A stretch of 64,000 nt of DNA. Source: Liolophura sinensis (Eukaryota; Mollusca; Polyplacophora; Chitonida; Chitonidae). The DNA lies in the NCBI RefSeq assembly GCF_032854445.1, contig NC_088303.1, positions 6,953,501 through 7,017,500 on the forward strand, written 5' to 3'. Each line of letters opens with the position of its first letter. Within the stretch, counting starts at the first letter, position 1. The notes beneath the pieces were generated by a model. The model had not been told where the DNA came from. It did not search any database and worked only from the letters and a program-made list of their open reading frames with translations. Both the position numbers and the translations under genes were made by a program. Below, piece after piece: positions 1 to 11,720 of the stretch.

Positions 1-215
1 CTCTATGTGTATCATCACTTCTCCATGTTTCCGTTCATTATCTTTAATTTTTACACGTACCTGTATCGACTAAAAGCAAAAAAGCCAATACTAGTATATC
101 ATCAAACATCGGTATAGAGCAGCATAAGATGTTTTCAAATGCCAATTTAGCAACAACTAATTCCTGGCCAAATCACTTCATGTCACTCGAACATGGACTC
201 ATTATTTATAGCATT

Positions 216-410
216 GTGGTGGTAGGACACCCGGTAGAGCTCGGGGAAACACGCGACCACCCACAGGTTACTGGTAGACCTTGCTTCCAACATACGCCTG
301 GAGAGGAAGCCAGTATGAACTGGGCTTGAACTCACGGCAACCGCATTAGTGAATGGCTCTTGGGTCCTTGCACCGCTCTGGCATACTAACCTCCGGGGTC
401 ACGGAGGCCC
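216..410 (-). mobile_element. SINE copy, 3' truncated, tRNA head retained
   Basis: The reverse complement begins with the SINE head (ggcctccgtgaccccgg) and continues through the ggcttcctctcc and ggaccacccacaggtt body segments shared with the better copies at 40650-40903 and 37858-38118. The 3' tail with the GGCGTAAAACACC signature is absent. The tRNA-like head is degraded, so this is an old, non-functional copy. Confidence 0.8.
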
Positions 411-1979
411 CGACCCCTAACCCATATAGAAAATTTTATGGGTTAATTCTTGCACCGTATAGTAACTCGTCGAGTGGTCCCATAGACCGATACTGTTGTA
501 ACCTGGTCGAAGTCAGATTTATGAAAGATGTTCAAAAGAATAAAGCCTGGACCTGCACAAGTGAGATAAAGGTAAGCCGTTCTCACTTTATATCTGACAT
601 CATCCACACAGTATGGGGTCGGTGTTTCACGGAGAAGTATCCTCTAACCATTTTCCAAAGAATAAATATTCATCATCATAAATATGGGACCATACCCCGA
701 GCACTCCTAATGCCACCAAGTCCACACGGTTAATGCTATCAGCATGCTATGTAAGACGGACTGCTCCATATCATTTTACAAACATTGCCTCCCGAAGGAA
801 CATGTGGCGTCGGGGAACCGTGTGTGCAAGCAGCATAAAAAGATATTTTACTAAACCATATATGATCTATGATTTCTAATTACTGGAGTTATTGAAAGTA
901 ATATGTCATGCTTGGAAGGCAGTTTTAGACGTCTTCACTTCGTCACAAGTGGAATTGTCACGAAACTTCACAGAAGGGATTCGTGATAAAACTCAGCCAT
1001 TCGAGCTGTTCTCGACAGCAACAAATCAACACAACTATAAACGGATGTGTGCTGTTGTAGATTCTGTGTAGCCATGTGGGTTTTTCGAATCATAAAGCTG
1101 GCCGTCGTTGCATTCGGCGTGAAACACTAATCATGTATATAGTTATAACATACCCTAACACATGTCGGGTACGACGTGCACACAAGTTTGTTTGCATGTG
1201 CGAACGGTATGATTTTGTGGTCTCTGCCCAAGCATATAATCCCTAGGAGTGCGTTCACGATCTTTGATATTAATACTAAACAACTTTAACACATTGTTGG
1301 GTCAATTGATTCACCAATTCAAGTACATGTGCTGAGATAATTTTGTTTGAAATTAGTACATCGTCAAGTCAGCTTATTTAACTAAACAGCTTCACGGAGG
1401 TGATTCGAGATTTTCCAATTATGTGAGCGTTTCCCTTGTAAACAATGGCGCCTTTTTGAATGAAAATCAGAAACAGATTGTCCCTGTGTAATGTTAGAAT
1501 GTAAATATATAAGAAGTTACAGTGCTGCTGTAGTCCCAGTTTTGGTTTTATATACAACGTACCAATAAATAAATGTCTAAAGAGCACATCACTGCAATGG
1601 ATTATTTCCGTCTTGGAGTGCTAAGCAATCCTACCCTCATCTCTTCAACACACTTGACGAACAAAATTTCCTCTGCCTTACTGGATTTTCCTAAATGTAT
1701 ACTTTGACTTTTGTGAAAAGGTGGAGAAAGCCACATGCAAACCGTAACAGTCGTCGTACCATGTTTTACATGTGCATTGCACATGTGTAGAGAGGGTTTC
1801 CTAACTGGCGTGTCGGCACATATGAATTGTGATGCTAATTTTGTCTGGTTCTGGGTGCTCTGTTCATGTTAAGGTATTTTTGGAAAGGTGGATGATAACA
1901 CACTGGAAAATGCAATTTTTAATGCTCTTTAACACTTATAGCCCTTTAAACTATCCTTTGGGGCCTTTCTCTAAACACA
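411..1979. other. unassigned sequence, no gene supported
   Basis: Short open frames occur on both strands but none has recognisable protein content or splice context. About 470-620 shares weak similarity (gtaagccgtt-tcacttta and neighbouring bases) with 8195-8330, which may be an old dispersed repeat. Confidence 0.5.
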
Positions 1980-2579
1980 CTGTGGTTTATTCCTTGTGCC
2001 CCCGTGATAAGAATAGGACCTCAGCCCTCTAGGCAAGCTTGTCGTAAAAGTCGAATAACCTAGAACTCTCCTGTGTGAGCCCGGTGAATATAATAGGCTC
2101 CCCGGTTGTGTGAGAGGCAACTGGGGAGCGACCTGTTTCCAGTGGGTTGCGACCCGTAATCTACGAGGACGGGATCCTGGTGGCTGAGGGCGTGTTGGTC
2201 TTGCGAGATCCTCACGCCCAACACGTCACTTTGGCCCTTACTTGGGGAGAGACGGGAGGTCGGATGGGCCCGGTCCGATCGATCGGCTTGGTCATGTCTT
2301 GCCTCTGCGTGGTCCCAATTGCCTCAATAACAGCACATCATTTAGCGAACAAATGTTATTTCTGAAATATCGTTTGCGGGACTACGCTTTGAGGCGGTGG
2401 CTCATGGGTCAATCGAGTAGATTGAATTTAACCTTTGGTATAAATCAATCTGTTCGAGTATACCTCATATGGAATCCTTGGTGTCTTTCCTGCTGGGTAT
2501 TCCCAGGTTCAGGCATCGCCCTTGTTGGCACTCCGTGGTGGGTGGGGAACATATGAGGTGAAATTCATATACACACACC
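1980..2579 (+). promoter_or_regulatory. LINE-A 5' UTR, probable internal promoter region
   Basis: This segment starts with a G/C-rich motif followed by gtgataagaatagg and runs to the ORF1 start codon. The same left boundary recurs in copies B, C, D, E, F and in the 48093-48184 fragment. Non-LTR elements of this type usually transcribe from an internal 5' UTR promoter, so a promoter is expected here. No specific promoter box is evident to me. Confidence 0.5.
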
Positions 2580-3927
2580 ATGTCTGGCGTACAATTTCCT
2601 TCAAATGTTTCTAATATATCTAATAGATCTTCCCCTCAGCTGACTTCGTCTTCAAGTGCTGATAAACAGAGGAAGTTGTCTGACTCACTGGATAATGAAC
2701 AGAGCAGTTGGCCGGCTTTCATTGTTCTTTTAACTAAGAGTGAACAAAAGCCGGCTTCAGAAATTCATCGGTTTCTTCTGCAAAGGGCTCTTCAGGGCGC
2801 AGCTGGAACTCTAAAAAGCGTTAAAAATTTTAGATCCGGAGACATTCTCATTGAATGTTTTCGGCAACAACAGTCAAAAAATATACTTAAATAAAACATC
2901 TGACATATCTGTTTTCACTTCCCCTCACCATTCCCTGAACGGCTGTCAGGGAATCATTCGTGACAGGGATGGTGATATAACTGTCCCGACTGAGGAAGAA
3001 ATTTGCCAAAAACTAAATTCACAGGGTGTTACCAGAGTGAAACGCTTCGTTACGAAGAAATCTGGTAATCTCTTTAAACTTAATACATACCTGCTTACCT
3101 TTAACACTACCTCCTTTCCGTCTCATATCGTTGGCCCGTATAGGGTTAATGTGGATTTATATATCCCCAATCCTATACGTTGTTTTAATTGCCAAAGATT
3201 TAGTCATGGCAAGGGACAATGTAAGAACAAACTCATTTGCTTCAGATGCGGCAGTAAGGGGCATGATGATTTCGACTGCAGCAACACAGTTAAGTGTTGC
3301 AACTGTAGTGGAGATCACATGGCCTCCTCAAGGGATTGTCCGCTTTTCGTTAAGGAAAATCAAATTATCAACTTGAAAATTAAAAACAATATCTCCTATC
3401 AGGACGCCCGGAAATTAGCCTCACTTTCTAATACTTCCCTACCGACTTCGTTTGCTAATGTGGTCAAGCGAGTAGCAACTGTTGCTACTCAAACCTCTTG
3501 GACTTGGCCCATTGGAAAGGACAAACCTAGTTATGTTTCTGTGCAACTTTCGTCTCAACCTTCATTTAATTCTTCCTCAACTCAAACTCCTTCAAAAGAA
3601 CAAATAAAAACAGTAAATAGTATAGAGCACCCTGGTAAACCAGCTGAGCCCAATTGCTCTAAAAATGACAAAAATAAGTCCAAAAGTCAATCTCAAAATA
3701 ATAATAAAATAACTAATAAACCTAGTGGCCCCACAGAGCGTCCCTCTAAGGCCACTAGGGATCCTATCCAAACTTTCAATAAGTGTCAGGATCAGTTTCA
3801 AACGTTCATGATCGTTGGAGGACGTTGGTCCTTCAACATCAAATGCGGATGTGATGGATACATCACCCGCACCAGAGAGATCTTCCAGCCGATCTCCACG
3901 GAAGGGTCGTCCTCGATCCAAACATAA
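2580..3927 (+). pseudogene. LINE-A ORF1, gag-like zinc-knuckle protein, one frameshift
   Basis: ORF1 encodes the nucleic-acid-binding partner of the retrotransposon. The first frame opens with ATG at 2580, just after the 5' UTR, and is read to about 2890. A frameshift near 2860-2890 then passes it to the frame that ends at 3927, giving about 450 residues in all. Three CCHC knuckles lie at about 3181-3340: CFNCQRFSHGKGQC, CFRCGSKGHDDFDC and CCNCSGDHMASSRDC. Upstream is a conserved GCQGIIRDRDGDI segment, and downstream a low-complexity Ser/Thr/Asn/Lys-rich tail. The same order is seen in copies B, C, D and F. The frameshift makes this copy inactive. Confidence 0.88.
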
Positions 3928-3963
3928 AGCAAAATCTCCTATACGTCTCCCTCCATAATAGCG

Positions 3964-5935
3964 AAATATGACAGAATTATACAGTGGAACTGTCGAGGTA
4001 AATTTTATTGAAACAACACAGCTTGTCTAATCATTAAATCCCATTGCCCTTTGGCTTCAGGAAACTCACCTGAAGACATCTGACACGACAAAATAACTCC
4101 TAAAAATTACTCCTTATACATTACGTACTCAAATGAAGAAGAGTGAACTGCAGGCGGCTCTTCTATCTTCGTCAATAACAATATTATTCACAGCCCTGTT
4201 GCTCTGGATACAGAGCTTCTGGCTGCGGGCCGTTCGTGTTTTATTATGTGAAACAATCACAACATTTTCAGTGTATATTCCCCCTAACATTTCTTTGTCA
4301 GCTTTGCAGTTAAATTATTTTAAACGACAGTTGCCAAAACCTTTTATACTTATGGGAGATTTTAATTCCCATAACCCCCTATGGGGCAGTAACAACATAA
4401 ATGATAAGGGCAAGATAGCAGAAAACTTCTTATCTAACGAAGAACTGTGTTATTTCAATGATGGTTCTAATACCTTTTTACATCCAGCTAAGGCCGCTTA
4501 TTCTGCTATCGATCTCACTATCACAGGCCCATCAATTCTCCCGGATTTTTCTTGGAAGGTGCATGGCCATCTTTGTTGTAGTGGCCATTTTCCTATAATC
4601 CTAGAGCATATCACTTCTAATTCTTTAGAACGTGTAGCTTGATTGCATTTGAGATGTTTTGTGAGGCTGGTATCACCTCTGCGACTCTCAATGCAGCAGA
4701 TGATCCTATGTTAAAATTTAATGAGCTTGTTTTAGAAGCCGCTGACAGCACTATCCCTAAGACTTCGACAAATCCAAACTCCAAGAGTAAACCATGGTAC
4801 GACAATGACTGCCGTAAAGCCATAAAGGACCGGGAAAAGGCCGAAAGAAGATTTAATGATTGTCCTACCGATAATCATTTAAACCAGGTTCGTACTTTTA
4901 GAGCTAAAGCTCGTCAATTAATCAAGTCCAAGAGACGACCTTGTTGGCGGAACTTTGTTTCGGGCATTACGTCAAAAACACCCATGCATAAGGTCTGGAA
5001 CATGGCTCAGAAACTCAAGGGCAAAACTAATAAAGCAAAAGTCTGGCATTTAAAAGATGGAGATAATATATTAACCTTTCCATCTGATATAGCCAATAAA
5101 TTAACTGAGACAATTTCCAAAAAATCTTTTTCGGAGAATTATACTAAAAAATTCCAACATATTAAAAACCAGTAGGAGAAAATTAAATTGCCCTTTTCTT
5201 CTAAAAATTTAGAAGATTATAATTGTCCTTTTAATATCGAGGAACTTAAAACTGCATTTAAAAAGGCCAACGATACTGCCTGTGGTCCTGATAGCGTATA
5301 TTATAAGTTTCTGAACCATTTACCACCTGAGCCACTGGAGACTCTCTTGGACATGCTTAATGATATTTGGATAACTGGTAATTTTCCACCGTCATGGAGG
5401 GAGGCGTGTGTTATCCAGGTCCCTAAACCGGGTAAGGATCATACTGATCCAAATAATTACAGTCCCATAGTTCTTACCAGCTGTGTCTGTAAAACTATGG
5501 AACGGATGATTAATGATAGACTTGTTTGTTTTCCTTCTAATATTCAATGCGGTTTTCGTGAAGGTAGATCCACTATGGATCACCGTGTTCGATTCGAAAC
5601 CTTTTCTCGCGATGGCTTCATCAATAACGAACATGTGGTGTCCATATTTTGAAAAGGCCAACGACACCACATGGAAATATGGTATTTTAAAAGACCTCGC
5701 GAATATGGGTCTTAAAGGTTGATTACCAATATTTATATCCGAATTTATATGATCGTCAGTTTAAGGTAGGGGCGGGGTTCACTCTTCCTGACTCTTTTGG
5801 GCAGGAAATGGGTGTACCCCAGGACAGCATTCTATCACCAAGCGTGATAGTTTAGCATAAAAATAAATTGCTTAGCCAAAACATTAACATCGGGCACAGA
5901 GGGTTCTTTATATGTTGATGATTTCCTTATATGAA
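3964..5935 (+). pseudogene. LINE-A ORF2: AP endonuclease plus reverse transcriptase, broken
   Basis: The start region keeps IIQWNCRG, the first AP-endonuclease motif, but the initiator and following codons are disrupted by small deletions. The endonuclease continues through QETHLKTSD and GDFNSHNPLWGS (about 4350-4390). The connector runs through 4639-5175. The reverse transcriptase follows, with NYSPIVLTS, CGFREGRSTMD, an LEKAYDTTW-type motif with its first catalytic aspartate altered in this copy, and YVDD at 5911-5922. Stops and frameshifts occur at about 4640, 5173 and 5650. The frame ends at the LINE-B junction, so the thumb and RNase H are absent. In life this protein nicks target DNA and primes cDNA synthesis there. 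Confidence 0.9.
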
Positions 5936-6089
5936 TGAGGTTTTCGATATGGTAGTCATAACATCAAAAACGAGGCAAAAATGTTCGAACATGGTTAAAA
6001 TCAAATAAGAAAAAACAGAAACAGTTAAGACTCGAAAACCAGCATATTTTAAAAATAGTATAAATAAATCCACATCTATATTACTTTTT

Positions 6090-6450
6090 ATTTATAAAAA
6101 TCTATGGCAATTAATTTGTTTTATAACATAGACCAATTGCCCCCAAATATTTTATGACAGCATCCCCAGGGATGCTGTCAAACAAATCATACATATAGTT
6201 GACTCTGCAGAATCTTGATCGAACATGGGCAAAGTCTACACAATGAACAAGGATAAGACTTATGCCGTCTTGAACACCACATCCAACACACCCTGTGGCT
6301 GGGCCTCCACCAAGAATAATACAGTGAGTTAGACGAAACTATATTTATTTATTTATTTATTTGATTGGAGTTTTACGCCGTTCTCAAGAATATTTCACGA
6401 AACTATAAGACAACTCGTTAAAATTACTTTGTCTCTACGAGACGTACCAT
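6090..6450 (-). pseudogene. LINE-B RNase H C-terminal fragment
   Basis: The minus strand reads SRRDKVILTRC at about 6405-6445. A SINE then interrupts it. It continues as CVGCGVQDG, HCVDFAHVRSRF, YDLFDSIPGDAV and IKYLGAIG. These align residue by residue with the intact stretch of LINE-H (VLTRCRVGHSHV, HVDFAHVRQRF, IKYLKAIGVYH). The segment lies after the RNase H catalytic core and is Cys/His rich. It cannot be functional alone. Confidence 0.8.
6344..6396 (-). mobile_element. 5'-truncated SINE tail with 11-bp target-site duplication
   Basis: It contains (TTTA)n followed by gattggagttttacgccg, which is the reverse complement of the SINE 3' end. It is flanked on both sides by acgaaactata (6333-6343 and 6397-6407), a perfect 11-bp duplication. 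The duplicated bases belong to the LINE-B RNase H segment, so the SINE inserted after the LINE. Confidence 0.85.
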
Positions 6451-6479
6451 GTATATACAAATTATGGTATATATAAATT

Positions 6480-7600
6480 GGACCAACTGTGTTATGTCAA
6501 TAAACTTTACCTTAAGACCTCGACAATTCCATTGTACAATTTTGTCAAATATAGACATTATGGACGAAGGCGAGAAAGAGATTTCTCTTTATGTTTGGCC
6601 CGAGGCTGATCCTTCCTTGGAGAACGGCTAGAAAATCTCCCTGGTGCTGGTGATCTATCCATTCCTCAACGATCCACAGTTATTAAAAGTTTGACCAGGA
6701 TTCGTTATGGACGTTGTCCACCAGTTTAGTAGTTTTATTATTACTATGAGGTTTGTTTTTGGACTTGTTTTTTCGTAATTAGTATTTTTACAGGGATTGG
6801 GTTCAGGTTTATCAGTATGTTCGATACTATTTTCTAGTTTTATTTGCTGTATTGAAGTAGTCTGAGTTAAGCAAGAACTAAGCGCAGGTTGAGCCGAAAC
6901 TTGCACAGAAACAGAACTAGGTTTGCTGTTTCCGATGAGCCAAGTCAAAAAAGTTCAAAAAGCAACAGGTGTTACCCGCTTAACCATATTGGCAAACAAA
7001 ATCTGTAGAGAAGTACTAAAGAGAGAGAGTAATTTGCTGGAAACATTGTTTATAGCTTTTATATTGATTTATTCCATTTATTTATTTGATTGGTATTTTA
7101 CGCCCTATTCAAGAATATTTCACTTATACGACTGCGGCCAGCATTAGGATGGGAGGAAACCGGGCAGAACCAAAGACCAAGACCAAGGTTGCTGAAACAC
7201 CTTCCCACTTACAGCTTTTATCTTGATTATTTGTTTTTCTCTAAGGATATATAAAGCCACATTAACCCATTAAAGGCCAATGTAGATATACGATGGAAGA
7301 GAGGTACTATTAAATTTTTAAAAATATGTATTTAATTTAGCAGCTTTCCTCATGTGAAGTACTTCACTCTAGTAACACCCTACAAATTTAGTTCCCTTCG
7401 GATTTCCTTTTCGCCTAAGTCACTGACATCTCCATCCTTATCACATTTTTTTGCCCGACAGTTGTTCATGGGATTGTGAGCTGGTGTGAAAACAGGTATA
7501 TCAGATATTGTATTCAACGAAAGTAAATTTATGGATTGTTGTTCTGGAAACATTTCATAAAAGTCACAATTATTCTCGAAAGAGTAGTGTTGATGAGAAA
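6480..7600 (-). pseudogene. LINE-B ORF1 remnant
   Basis: The open part at 6655-6948 encodes the polar tail of ORF1 (KPSSVSVQVSAQPA, then Lys/Asn/Thr-rich sequence), matching KPSYVSVQLSSQPS in LINE-A. The 7205-7600 part encodes the N-terminal half in broken frames. The zinc-knuckle block between them is missing. A SINE at 7071-7212 sits close to that gap. Multiple stops make it non-functional. Confidence 0.75.
7071..7212 (-). mobile_element. SINE 3' half inserted in LINE-B, with target-site duplication
   Basis: The (TTTA)n end, gattggtattttacgcc, tatacgactgcggccagcat and gggaggaaaccgggc segments identify the SINE in minus orientation. The flanks agcttttatattgattt (7054-7070) and agcttttatcttgatta (7213-7229) form a target-site duplication with few differences. 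The head is truncated. Confidence 0.85.
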
Positions 7601-7604
7601 ATTT

Positions 7605-7942
7605 GGGACCAGGCAGAAGCGAGGTGTAACCAAGTTGATCGATCGGACCGGGACCATCCCATCTCCAGTCTCTTTCCGAGAAAGGGACAAAGTGGAGTCT
7701 TATGCGTGAAGATCTCGCAAGACTAACACGTCCTCAACCACCAGGATCTCATCCTTGGAGATTACGGGTCGCAACCCACGGCAAACAGGTGACTCCCCGG
7801 TTGTCTCTCACACAACCGAGAAGATGTGAGCCTATTATATTCACCGGGTCCATACGGGAGAGATCTAGGCTAGTCGCTTTCAACGACAAGCTTTCCTAGA
7901 GGGCTAAGGTCCTATTCTTTTTACCCCGGAAACCACATTAAA
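7605..7942 (-). promoter_or_regulatory. LINE-B 5' UTR
   Basis: On the minus strand this matches the LINE-A 5' UTR, including cggtgaatataataggctca, gggttgcgacccgtaat and gatcctggtggttgagg. It ends with the characteristic ccggggtaaaaagaatagg start. The right half of the UTR is missing relative to LINE-A. Confidence 0.8.
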
Positions 7943-7944
7943 AA

Positions 7945-10900
7945 GTTATTCAGATTTATATACATCCATTTGGTATTTAGTTCTCAACGGGTCTTTCACA
8001 TATATATATAGCATATTCATTCAATACAGATCTTGACAAAGTTTTATTTATGAGAAAATCATTACGTGCCGTTAAAGTTCATACAAATTCTACGGTATAA
8101 GTATTTGACGAGACGCGACCCCTTCTAGGTAAGTAGAAAAGAGTAGGCTGACACTCTCGTACTGATTGGACGTCCCTATCGATTTCTTCCACAGACGGAT
8201 ACTGTTCTCGCCTAGGCGAAATTAACATGTACATGCCGTGATAAAGCATGGTTTCGCCTCCGTCACCAAAGCCATGTCTGATGGATGTAAGCCGTTTTCA
8301 CTTTAATTCTGACAGCATCCAGCTGATAGTTATTATCTAGTGTCAGTCATTCAGGGATAAAATGACACTTAGCCATATATTGCAATGTATAAATATGTCA
8401 GCAGTCAGGAAGGCACCGCGTGGATTATGCTCATAACTGCCCGTCTGATACATATCATATATGAACACCAAACGAAGAGAGGCGTAAAGTCAGGCGAGTA
8501 ATTAAACTTACTTGATAATTGTCCTATTCATCGAACACGGTACATATGGCAGATGATTTGCGCTTCAATGAGGCCATGTTTCGAGCATTTTCGAGCATTT
8601 TGTGATAATCAATAATACAACAATACCATTTAATCACGCCATCTATTGTTCATCTGAAACATTCACTGTCGTAGGATAAATTACTATTCTAAGCAGATTC
8701 TTTGCGTCCTAAAACAGTGAGAGTTTCACACGCGACTGCTGGTAACAGCCCGATGCTGATAACTTGGCGAAGTTCAGGAGTGAGACAGTTTAGCATCGTA
8801 TTCTGTGTGATAGATTCAAGAGCTTAAAATAAAGTATCATGTAAACTGACGTTTTGCAATACTTGCCCTTCTGATGTTTTCTTCTACAATTGACTTTTAT
8901 AGTGATTATATTTACTGGTTTTCTTATTCTTGCTCACATGCCATTAGCGACATATTTTTCAAGTCGATTTAAACTACGAGAAAAGTTATTTTAATGAATT
9001 AGAAAGCCTTTATACATCGGAGATGCTTGTTGCTCGATTTCCCGTTATAGCAGACTTCTGATTTGGTATTAATTAATGTAGCATCTATTCTTGCGTTGAT
9101 TTTCTGCACTCTAATGTTTTGTAGTTTGTTCTTTTTGACAAAATAGCTTTTTTGTGCTTTTTAAAAAATGATGTTTGTCAGTATGTCACTACCACGGTAT
9201 ACATGTAGTCATAAAAATGTCTATTTTCTATAAAGTTTATTGGTATATGCAAAGTCTGGTTATGAATTGGATACTTTAAATTACACCACACTACACTTCT
9301 GGTGGCAAATGAGTTATGTTACCAATCTGTATCATAAACTTTTAGCAGCTCCTAGTGCAGGCCACTACTAATTAAAATGTAACTAAGGGGAGTAATTCAA
9401 GGGATTGTCTCTGCAGGTACTGCATAAATTTTGTTATTGATGGTAAAACATCAAGAAGAAGAAAAATGTCTTAGAAATCAAAGGGTTTCACTTGGATTTG
9501 AACGCAAGACCCGTGGGTTGTTTTTTATACTATGACAAGTTTCTATTTTTAGTGTTCTAATCGGCGTTCCTTCTCATTTAGGGACAGAAGTCTTTTGGAC
9601 GACAATTTGGATCAGACAGGGAAGAGGGGTTGCAAGGGGGATAGCTGTCAGAGGCGGGACTCCTTTATTAATGGAAATGACGTCATTCGGTATGTGTGTA
9701 TGTAGCAAAATATGACAGCAGCCAAGTGATGTTAATGTAGAGACATGAAGTCCGGTATAATATGCGACTATATGGCTGACAAATTCCCATATGATGGACG
9801 ATTTAACCTTGACCAAATGTAAGAACTGCAAGAATAATATTCCAGCTGTTTAATGAAGTATTTTGCTTTCTTTGTAACAACTGACAAAATATTTATTCTA
9901 ACTAGTTATATCAGAACTCTGATATATATCAACCCGTAGATGATGATGACATCATGCTGATAATCACCTACTAATATTAAGCCTAGAAGACCTGTATGAC
10001 ATGCATTATTTTGTAGAATAAGGTTCGCATCAGATATTGTATTATAAAATGACATAGTGGTACTCGTATGCTTTGGTCATCTAGAATGCCAGTGAACACA
10101 TAATAGTGTGTAGGCCTACATGTATATTATAAAAAAGCCATTACATTTCTCCATTATTTGTCGCATAGATACATTTATATTAATTAACCTTCTATTGTTT
10201 CTGTCCATCTGATGGTTTCCCCCTGTAAAGCAGTAGCTGATCAACTACATACATCTACCAGAAAGCTTATCAGAACGTTTCGTTGCTTTGTAGCATGCTT
10301 TTCAATTCTACTGCGCAAATATATACATTCTGATGGCACACAATCCGCAATGTACATGTATGTTCATGCACAATGATGGACAGTATTTACACTGTATTTG
10401 TTAAGCACTGATAGTGGTTAAGTATTTGTAATGTTAATGGGGTGTACATATATAATCAGGATCAAAGGTACAGAACAAGCTCGATGCATTTATTTCGTCA
10501 CCGTGCAGCTATTTAACATAAACGTCAGTGAAAAGAAAAAAAAATTTTTTCGGCTTGAAATGACGAGTTCAGACCTCAAGGTAGGGACTACAAGTACATT
10601 GAGTACGGCGTAAAACATCAAAGGAATAAATAAATCCTATCCCTCTCTGGGCAATGTTAACTATCCACGCTGAACAAGGTTGTAACATTGATAATAATAA
10701 ATTAAGCCTGAATGTCCGATTTATTCACGCTCACTGATAAATAGGCAGCAAATATTTTCATACCTGACAGCAAATACAAACAATATAGCAGCTACATGGA
10801 AATCAGCGATGGTAGGGTTGAAAATGGCATTTCCTTTTTAAAATATTGGTACATATATATTTGGAATGAACTCCCAAAACTGCATGAGGGAAGATTAGCT

Positions 10901-11059
10901 TTCAGTTTGTCAAATTTTCAATGGTGTTGAAATATATCGCCGAAAACGAAATTGCGGTGACATGACATACCCGTCTAATGGCGAGCTTTCACACGATTTT
11001 TTACACTGATTACACTCATCGCCTAGAATATCCCTTAGGCCTTTCCAACATCACTGGAA
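7945..11059. other. unassigned sequence, no gene supported
   Basis: AT-rich sequence with only short open frames and no family I recognise. A short SINE-tail fragment is listed separately at 10595-10636. The 8195-8330 part may be a diverged relative of 470-620. Confidence 0.5.
10595..10636 (+). mobile_element. SINE 3' tail fragment
   Basis: The sequence ttgagtacggcgtaaaacat followed by an (aata)n-type run matches the last ~40 bp of the SINE family. No body is recognisable upstream, so this is either a severely 5'-truncated insertion or a remnant. Confidence 0.6.
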
Positions 11060-11200
11060 ACTGTTAACTGCTTCTATTTGCTTGATCTCTTCCTAATTTG
11101 GTTTTTTATATACTTTCTTAGTTCTTTGGTGGTTTGTGTTGTACTTCGTTTTTTGGAAATGGTCTTACGATTATTGAACTGGAACGTCCATTGGTTGACG
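11060..11200 (+). mobile_element. old fragment of the Penelope-like element 3' UTR
   Basis: The part ttttggaaatggtcttacgattattgaactggaacgtcc parallels 23118-23160 (ttttggaaatggaccttgcg...gacttggaacgccc). Similarity fades on the left and stops near 11200. It is the most diverged of five copies of this repeat in the window. Confidence 0.55.
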
Positions 11201-11720
11201 GCCGGAACACAAATGTCTGTTTCGACGCATAGACTCGCAAATTTCAAGCTATAAAAGGCGTATGCCCAAATTAAAAATCCGCTGCAATTTAATCTTCATC
11301 ACTTGAAGAGTGTTTTGAAGAATACTCGTAAAAGGTTTTCATGTAAATCCAACATGGCTGCCAAAACCACGTGACCCATTGTCACCCAAAAGTATACTTG
11401 CCTTTTATGTCCACACATTGGTCTGTAAGTTTCAGGAATTCCTTTGAAGCTGTGTTTGCTTCAGTCGAGATACAAGTTTACTTCCTGAATAAACTCTTAC
11501 TTCTACCTCTAAAGTAGGTTCATGTTATTTAAAGGCATGGAATAGGAAACAGCTAATCACAGCAAGTTTTAAAGTTTCTATCTCTACGGTTTTTGACTTA
11601 TTAGTCATTAGAACTACGTAACGAGAACAAGTTTTACTAATGTTAAGCACGGGTAGGGAGGGGGTTAGGGGTGGCTTTGAGCAATGTTTGCCTTTCAGCA
11701 TACATTCAGTACATACACCT
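11201..11720. other. unassigned sequence
   Basis: Nothing recognisable lies between the repeat fragment and the start of LINE-C. There is a short GC-richer stretch near 11650-11680 (gggtagggagggggttagggg) but no gene. Confidence 0.5.

Larger units (their letters stand above)
1980..5935 (+). mobile_element. LINE-A: non-LTR retrotransposon, nearly complete 5' part
   Basis: This is the best preserved 5' half of the dominant LINE family. In order it carries a ~600 bp 5' UTR, ORF1 with zinc knuckles, and ORF2 with an AP endonuclease and a reverse transcriptase up to the catalytic YVDD. It stops just after that motif at about 5935, where an oppositely oriented copy (LINE-B) begins in its own 3' UTR. 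RNase H and the 3' tail are therefore missing. The domain order and the RNase H seen in sister copies fit the APE-type non-LTR group that includes I, Nimb and Jockey relatives. The exact clade cannot be fixed by eye. Confidence 0.9.
5938..7942 (-). mobile_element. LINE-B: inverted copy with most of ORF2 deleted
   Basis: Read on the minus strand it runs from the 5' UTR (7942 down to about 7605) through ORF1 to the ORF1/ORF2 junction near 6480-6560. There the CRGL-type endonuclease start is visible. It then jumps directly to the C-terminal end of RNase H (about 6450-6090) and the 3' UTR (about 6075-5938). Endonuclease and reverse transcriptase have been lost by an internal deletion. Two SINEs interrupt it (6344-6396 and 7071-7212). 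It abuts LINE-A tail to tail and lacks its own (ATTC)n tail. Confidence 0.85.

Noticed and set aside
353-733. 126-codon plus-strand open frame
   Set aside because: Its start lies in the antisense of a SINE head and the remainder has no recognisable content.
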